NCBI RefSeq assembly: GCF_022758885.1
Contig: NZ_JALEBH010000001.1
Coordinates: 1,426,001-1,490,000 of the forward strand
Direction of reading: 5' to 3'
Origin: Sphingobium sp. BYY-5
GTDB lineage: Bacteria > Pseudomonadota > Alphaproteobacteria > Sphingomonadales > Sphingomonadaceae
Length of the DNA stretch: 64,000 nt
Shown here: positions 59,914-64,000 of the stretch, one piece after another
Position numbering within the stretch: the first letter of the stretch is position 1
Layout: every line of letters begins with the position of its first letter
Position numbers and translations under genes: made by a program
Notes under the pieces: generated by a model
What the model was told of the DNA's origin: nothing
The model's input: the letters and a program-made list of their open reading frames with translations, nothing else
Database searches by the model: none

Positions 59914-61164
59914 CTACAGCTTTGAATTGTTATTCACTTGCTTTGAGACAGAGCCTGTCATATCTCTAATTACACTACCCATATCATAACACACATTATT
60001 TGAACAAGAGAATTTATTTGTATTTGGTCCAATAATAGATATTATATAACTCCCATTAGAATTTGCTTCCATATTATCGGATATTTTGAACCGCTGACAA
60101 TCTTGGTCAATATTAATTAATGCATAAGGAGAAATGCATCCGTCAAACGTACAATTTTGTACATCAAATCCCGACATGCCAACAAAATATATAGGCTGTT
60201 GTACACCTCCTATCATACCAGACTGGATTTTCACGTTGGCAACTTGAGATTCAGTAGTATTTTTAGAAAAAATAAATCCACGATCATATCCAACGATGTA
60301 AAAATCGCTGAACATTATCTTATTCATTTGTCCGTTTTGATTTACATCAACGACAATCGCAATAGGTCTATTATTTGCATCCCATGCACAATTATTGAAC
60401 CAAATATCAGCCGTTTGTCCATTTGTCGAACATGCAACAAACGTCTGCCCGCCATAGAATACGCAGTGATTAAATCTAATACCTCTGAGCTGGGTCGCAT
60501 ATTGCGCACCGACAGTTGAATATGAATTCAAATACGCTGCATAATGACCATCGGCCTGCGACTGGAACTGGCAATCATTAAAAGTTATGTCTCCAGTGAA
60601 TTTCCCGGACCCAGCCAATATTTGTAATCAATCTCCAGTGTAATTATCTGTTCTTGCTATGAATTTATCGACATCAAAATGCGCTGCATTCTGTATTCTG
60701 AGAGCTATTCCACCAAGCTGTGAAGTAAGTATGTTATAAAACATAGGACCTCGTCCATCACCGTACATCTTTGGTGTAGCCATATTGTCAAAATTTTGCC
60801 CGACATCGAACCCACTGGCAGAAGAACCAGCAATTACCATATTTCGAAACTGAGGGATACCGCGGACATCATCTTGCGCGGCGATAATTTTAAATGCAAA
60901 ATCTGCCGAAGTCATCGTAATTGTCGAGCCATTTCCATCGAGATAAAGGTTGTTCTGCCCAGTATAAACAGGAACAAGCATCGGTTTCGTTATACGAAAA
61001 TTTTTACCTGATCCAAGGTACAGCTTTAATCTATAAGTAATAGCATAATTGATTGCCTCTTGAATGGCAAATTCATCATTTACTAATCCATCACCGACCG
61101 CGCCAAATTCCTCTACCGAAATCCATGAAGATACACGTTGCGTTATATTTGAATTAAAAGTCAT
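59914..61164 (-). pseudogene. Pectate-lyase-fold tailspike interrupted by one in-frame TGA
   Basis: A single 417-codon frame is broken only by a TGA at 60628-60630 (codon 179). The first part starts MTFNSNITQRVSSWISVEEF and holds the tailspike motif EEFGAVGDGLVNDEFAIQEA, then TGQNNLYLDGNGSTITM. The frame continues after the stop (ILAGSGKFTGDITFNDCQFQ, then FNHCVFYGGQ) as a right-handed beta-helix with repeated N/D-rich turns. TGG to TGA (Trp to stop) is the simplest cause. Base composition is about one third G+C against about two thirds around it, so it is recent transfer, probably from a phage. AGGA precedes the ATG. Depolymerase activity is possible if intact. Confidence 0.8.
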
Positions 61165-61305
61165 TTAAATATCCTAAAATTGCCATTTAAAACCTTATAA
61201 GAAATATTTATATTTCATGTATACTGGCGATGGATTAGCGCTTTTTCTCGAAACCGGTTATTCCACTGCCTACCCAACCTCGTCATTCCCGCGCCGATGC
61301 CCCCC
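61165..61305. other. Low-G+C gap upstream of the tailspike
   Basis: A+T-rich to about 61260 and then abruptly G+C-rich, with a half REP (CGTCATTCCCGCGCCGATGC) near 61281. It may hold the tailspike promoter; no site is clear. Confidence 0.5.
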
Positions 61306-62631
61306 TCACATCCCCCGCACCCGCGCCTCCCCCCGCCGCCCCAGCATCAGCTCGCTCAAGCCCCACACCAGCGCATCGGCGCGATCGGGCGACCGGCCCG
61401 GCCCGACATAGCCGCCCCCTGCCAGCAGCCCGCACATCTGGTCCTCCAGTTCCGGGAAAGCGCCGCGATGCGCCACCCGCCCTGCTTCATAGAGCGCCGC
61501 CACCGGTTCCGCCCGCGCCGACTTGCCCCGACTCGCATGGACCAGCTTCACCGGCATCGTCTCCTCCGCCGCGCGCAGCACGCTTTCGACCATCGCGCCG
61601 CCCATATTCGCCTCGGCCACCACCCGGTCCGCGCCATGCACCATCGCCGCCGCCGCGACCGCCCGCGCCCAGCCTTCGGGCCGCAGCCCCGCGACGCTCG
61701 CATCGGCGATCACATAGGCGCGCGCGCCATGTTCACCATCGGGACCGCCCAGCCCCACCACCACGATGCCGCACGCATCGCCATCGGCCGACGCCGGCGG
61801 ATCGACCGCCACCACCACCCGCGCCAGCACGCCCGGCACATGTCGCACCCGGCACCGCTCGATCAGGTCGCGCGTCCACAATGCGCCCTCCATCTCCTCG
61901 ATCAGTTCGCCGTCCAGTTCCTGCCGCCCCAGCCGCGTGCCGCCATAGCTTGCCGCCATCGCCGCGACGAAGCCCGGCGCCAGGTTCGCGTCATTGTCCG
62001 CCGTCCGCCCCCGCGTCACCGCCACGTCTCCGTCCTCACGCCCCACCAAAGCCCGCACCAGCGGCACCGGGCGCGGCGTCGTCGTCGCCAGCACGCGCGG
62101 GCATTCGCCCAGCCGCATCCCCATCATCAGATTATGCCACACCGCCTCGCCGCCCGCCCATTTGGCGATCTCGTCGGCCCAGCCATGGCTGAACTGCGGC
62201 CCGCGCAGCGCCTCCGGCTCGGCCGCGCCGAACAGGGTCGCCACCGCGCCATTGGGCCAGGTCAGCTTGCGCAGCGCCGGCGCATAGACCGGCCGCGCCC
62301 ACCATGGCGCGACGGAGAGCAGCCCCGACGCCCCCTCCACCATCACGCTGCGCGCCTCGCCCAGCGTCGCGCCGACCAGCGCGATCCGCGCGGCGGGGTC
62401 CGCCTCCGCAATTCCCCGCACCCATTCCGCCCCGGCCCGCGTCTTGCCAAAGCCGCGCCCCGCCATCATCAGCCAGATGCGCCAGTCCCCCGGCGGCGGC
62501 AACTGCTCCGGCCGCGCCAGGAAATCCCATTCCCACTCCAGCCGCTCGGCCGCCACCGGCGTCAATCTCTTGCGGATGCGCGCCAAGGCCCGCCGATCCT
62601 CGGCCAGCCATTTCTGTTCCGAAACCTTCAT
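61306..62631 (-). CDS. Terminase large subunit (GTA gp2)
   Basis: The 441-residue ATPase/nuclease motor that packages DNA into heads. The ATPase part has Walker A AGRGFGKT (57-64, with K63) and Walker B with the DE pair at 153-154 (HGWADEIAKW). The nuclease part has D277 (VVVAVDPPASADGD) and a C-terminal acidic site near DALVWGLSEL. The TIGR01630/Terminase_6 pattern and length match GTA gp2, which packages by a headful, non-specific mechanism. No small-subunit gene precedes it. It is the first recognisable gene of the cluster. Confidence 0.94.
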   Translation of the reverse strand: MKVSEQKWLAEDRRALARIRKRLTPVAAERLEWEWDFLARPEQLPPPGDWRIWLMMAGRGFGKTRAGAEWVRGIAEADPAARIALVGATLGEARSVMVEGASGLLSVAPWWARPVYAPALRKLTWPNGAVATLFGAAEPEALRGPQFSHGWADEIAKWAGGEAVWHNLMMGMRLGECPRVLATTTPRPVPLVRALVGREDGDVAVTRGRTADNDANLAPGFVAAMAASYGGTRLGRQELDGELIEEMEGALWTRDLIERCRVRHVPGVLARVVVAVDPPASADGDACGIVVVGLGGPDGEHGARAYVIADASVAGLRPEGWARAVAAAAMVHGADRVVAEANMGGAMVESVLRAAEETMPVKLVHASRGKSARAEPVAALYEAGRVAHRGAFPELEDQMCGLLAGGGYVGPGRSPDRADALVWGLSELMLGRRGEARVRGM

Positions 62632-62649
62632 CGCCCCTCACTTCCGCCG

Positions 62650-62723
62650 TGCTCCTGCGAACGCAGGAGCCCAGGGTTCAAGGCATGACCAAGCCTCCTG
62701 GACTCCTGCTTTCGCAGGAGCAC
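62650..62723. repeat. REP palindrome (GCTCCTGCGAACGCAGGAGC)
   Basis: GCTCCTGCGAACGCAGGAGC is a palindrome, matched by a related CTCCTGCTTTCGCAGGAG at the right. It lies just upstream of the terminase gene; no promoter is evident there. Confidence 0.85.
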
Positions 62724-62752
62724 AAGCCAATCATCCGTCTTTCGCAGTCAGC

Positions 62753-64000
62753 TTATTTCCTCGGCGCCATCCCGCCGAACGTCACCAGGCTTTCCGCCCC
62801 ATCCTTCGCGACAGCCGCCACGCCGATGAAATGATCGTCCACCACCACATCCTTCAGCACCGTCTGCGTCGCGCCCGTCACCGCCCGGCTGTCGGTCCAG
62901 TCCTGGGCATCCGCCCGCCGCCAATAGACCTTATATCCCGCCGCTCCCGGCACCGCGTCCCAGAACACCCGCGTATCCATCGACAACGCCCCGTCCAGCG
63001 ATACGCTCGCGGGCGCCGCCGGCGCATCCGCCAGCACCCGCAGCGTCGCGACGTTCAGCGCCGTCACCTTCGCCAGATAGGGGAAGTCCATCCCCTCCAC
63101 TGTATCGCCATAAACCCGGCCATTCTCCGTCCGCAAATCCTGATGCTGCCGGTCATAATTTTCGATCCCCACCGAAAAGCGCACGGCGGGAAAGCCCAGC
63201 TCCAGGAAGGGCGAATGATCCCCGCCCCGGCCGAACCGGTCCAGCCGCCGCACGGCGAACACGTCCAGCCCGATCCCCGGATCGCCCTTCGCGATCCCGT
63301 CGATCTTCTTCGCCAGCGCCCGCGACGGCCCGTCATCCTCGCCGCCGATCGCCCGCCGCGTCAGATTTGCCTTGGCATCCTCCGAAAAGCGGATGCCTTC
63401 CGAAAACACCCGCACCCGGTCGGCCACGCGCTGGCCATTCTGCCCAACCGTGTTGCCGACGATATCGTTGTTCAGCATCGCCCGGACCTGCCAGCCGCGC
63501 TTCTTCGCCGTCTCCGCCAGCAGCTTGCCGCCCCACAGCCCCTGTTCCTCGCCCGACAGCAGCGCATAGACGATCGTCCCATCGAACTTTTCGCCCGCCA
63601 GCACCCGCGCCGCCTCGATCACCAGCGCGCTGCCCGACGCATTGTCGTTCGCGCCCGGCGCATCGCTGATCGCGTTCATCACGTCGCTCACCCGGCTGTC
63701 GATATGCCCCGCGACGATCACCACCTGGTTCGGATCACCTGTGCCCTTCTGGATCGCCAGCACGTCGACCACCTCCACCCCGTCCGGCGCGCGCGGCCCG
63801 GTGAAGGGGCCGGAAATCGTCTCGACGCTCAGGCACCCGCCGCACCCCTTGGAAATCCGCGCAAACTCTCCCGCGCCCCATCGCCGCGCCGCCCCGATCC
63901 CCCGCTTGGGGTCGGTCGCCGAAGACAGCGTATGCCGCGTCCCGAAGCTGACCAGCTTCTCCACCGTCCCCTTCAACCGCGCCGCATCGGGCGCTTTGGT
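62753..64000 (-). CDS. M28-family zinc peptidase, N-terminus beyond the window
   Basis: At least 415 codons, open to the window edge. The M28 metal motifs are VAGHIDSRVSD, DAPGANDNASGSAL, LLSGEEQGLWGG, NNDIVGN and a final metal-binding His region GGDHSPFLELGFPAVRFS. After it, a C-terminal fibronectin type III-like domain (ASVSLDGALSMDTRVFWDAVP then GYKVYWRRADAQDWT) is likely a substrate or surface-binding module. It is probably a secreted aminopeptidase; the signal peptide would lie outside the window. It is upstream of the terminase gene on the same strand, with a repeat between. Confidence 0.85.
   Translation of the reverse strand, partial: TKAPDAARLKGTVEKLVSFGTRHTLSSATDPKRGIGAARRWGAGEFARISKGCGGCLSVETISGPFTGPRAPDGVEVVDVLAIQKGTGDPNQVVIVAGHIDSRVSDVMNAISDAPGANDNASGSALVIEAARVLAGEKFDGTIVYALLSGEEQGLWGGKLLAETAKKRGWQVRAMLNNDIVGNTVGQNGQRVADRVRVFSEGIRFSEDAKANLTRRAIGGEDDGPSRALAKKIDGIAKGDPGIGLDVFAVRRLDRFGRGGDHSPFLELGFPAVRFSVGIENYDRQHQDLRTENGRVYGDTVEGMDFPYLAKVTALNVATLRVLADAPAAPASVSLDGALSMDTRVFWDAVPGAAGYKVYWRRADAQDWTDSRAVTGATQTVLKDVVVDDHFIGVAAVAKDGAESLVTFGGMAPRK

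Larger units (their letters stand above)
42356..62631 (-). mobile_element. Gene transfer agent (RcGTA-like) head-tail cluster with accessory inserts
   Basis: The gene order terminase, portal, protease, capsid, connector, DUF3168, major tail protein, gp10, chaperone, gp11, gp12, gp13, gp14, gp15 matches the Rhodobacter capsulatus gene transfer agent. There is no integrase, repressor, replication or lysis gene, and tandem ATGA overlaps couple many genes. Against RcGTA, a recognisable gp1 and gp7 are missing, gp15 is short, gp12 is enlarged, and at least ten accessory genes and many repeats are inserted. GTAs package random host DNA; whether this one is active cannot be told from sequence. Confidence 0.88.

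Noticed and set aside
60628..60630. Selenocysteine at the in-frame TGA of the tailspike
   Set aside because: No selenoprotein function or clear SECIS hairpin follows, and Trp to stop by one base is simpler.
42356..62631. A complete inducible prophage
   Set aside because: There is no integrase, repressor, replication, holin or recognisable small terminase, and gene order and content match a gene transfer agent instead.

Overview
The window looks like chromosome of a G+C-rich alphaproteobacterium of the Sphingomonadaceae (Sphingobium/Sphingomonas-like). This rests on family content (DUF2794, DUF3035 and DUF4403 proteins, MEP-pathway dxs, an OmpA protein with a poly-proline linker, a gene transfer agent cluster of the Rhodobacter type) and on dense palindromic REP-type repeats in the gaps. 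The genus is inference; no rRNA or marker comparison was possible.

Positions 1-42.2 kb are ordinary housekeeping chromosome. In order: serine acetyltransferase, a TSUP transporter and OxyR; pgsA-moaD-moaE; an LplT-like transporter and a class A penicillin-binding protein; a BaiN-type flavoprotein with YaiI; an IscU-like scaffold, KefC-like antiporter and DUF423 protein; zur; a stand-alone endolysin-like enzyme; dxs with a DUF4403 lipoprotein; an SRPBCC/ArsR pair; lspA with DUF3035; ileS, ribF, folA, purE-purK and gpmA; sppA; a TRIC channel; an M20 peptidase with glutathione peroxidase; a VIT transporter; an ABC-F protein; a SIMPL protein; a PepSY protein with an OmpR-type two-component system; an acetyltransferase; YbaN; and ompA with a clear terminator.

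Positions 42.36-62.63 kb, almost all on the minus strand, hold a gene transfer agent (RcGTA-like) head-tail cluster. Read from the right: terminase large subunit, portal, DUF6127 protein, prohead protease, major capsid protein, head-tail connector, DUF3168 tail completion protein, major tail protein, gp10, tail assembly chaperone, tape-measure-like gp11, a TIM-barrel/DUF2460 fusion at the gp12 position, DUF2163 gp13, NlpC/P60 gp14, a shortened gp15 and a DUF2793 protein. I see no integrase, lysogeny, replication or lysis genes. The cluster is interrupted by accessory genes: a low-G+C pectate-lyase-fold tailspike broken by one in-frame TGA, a glycine-zipper protein, a phytanoyl-CoA-dioxygenase-like gene and two small secreted or membrane proteins on the opposite strand, a frameshifted membrane protein, an S74-type tail fibre with a fibre adaptor, and an ICMT/PEMT-family methyltransferase. 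Nearly every gap carries a repeat of one palindromic family or a roughly 145-bp element with terminal inverted repeats, and intrinsic-terminator-like hairpins lie just upstream of the portal and capsid genes.

The right end (62.75-64 kb) is an M28-family peptidase gene running off the window.

Observations I rate highest: the interrupted tailspike island, the TIM-barrel-gp12 fusion, the terminator-like hairpins before portal and capsid, the repeat families concentrated in the cluster, a REP palindrome inserted in frame inside ileS, and a nest of CTAG-bounded palindromes at about 39.8-40.1 kb.
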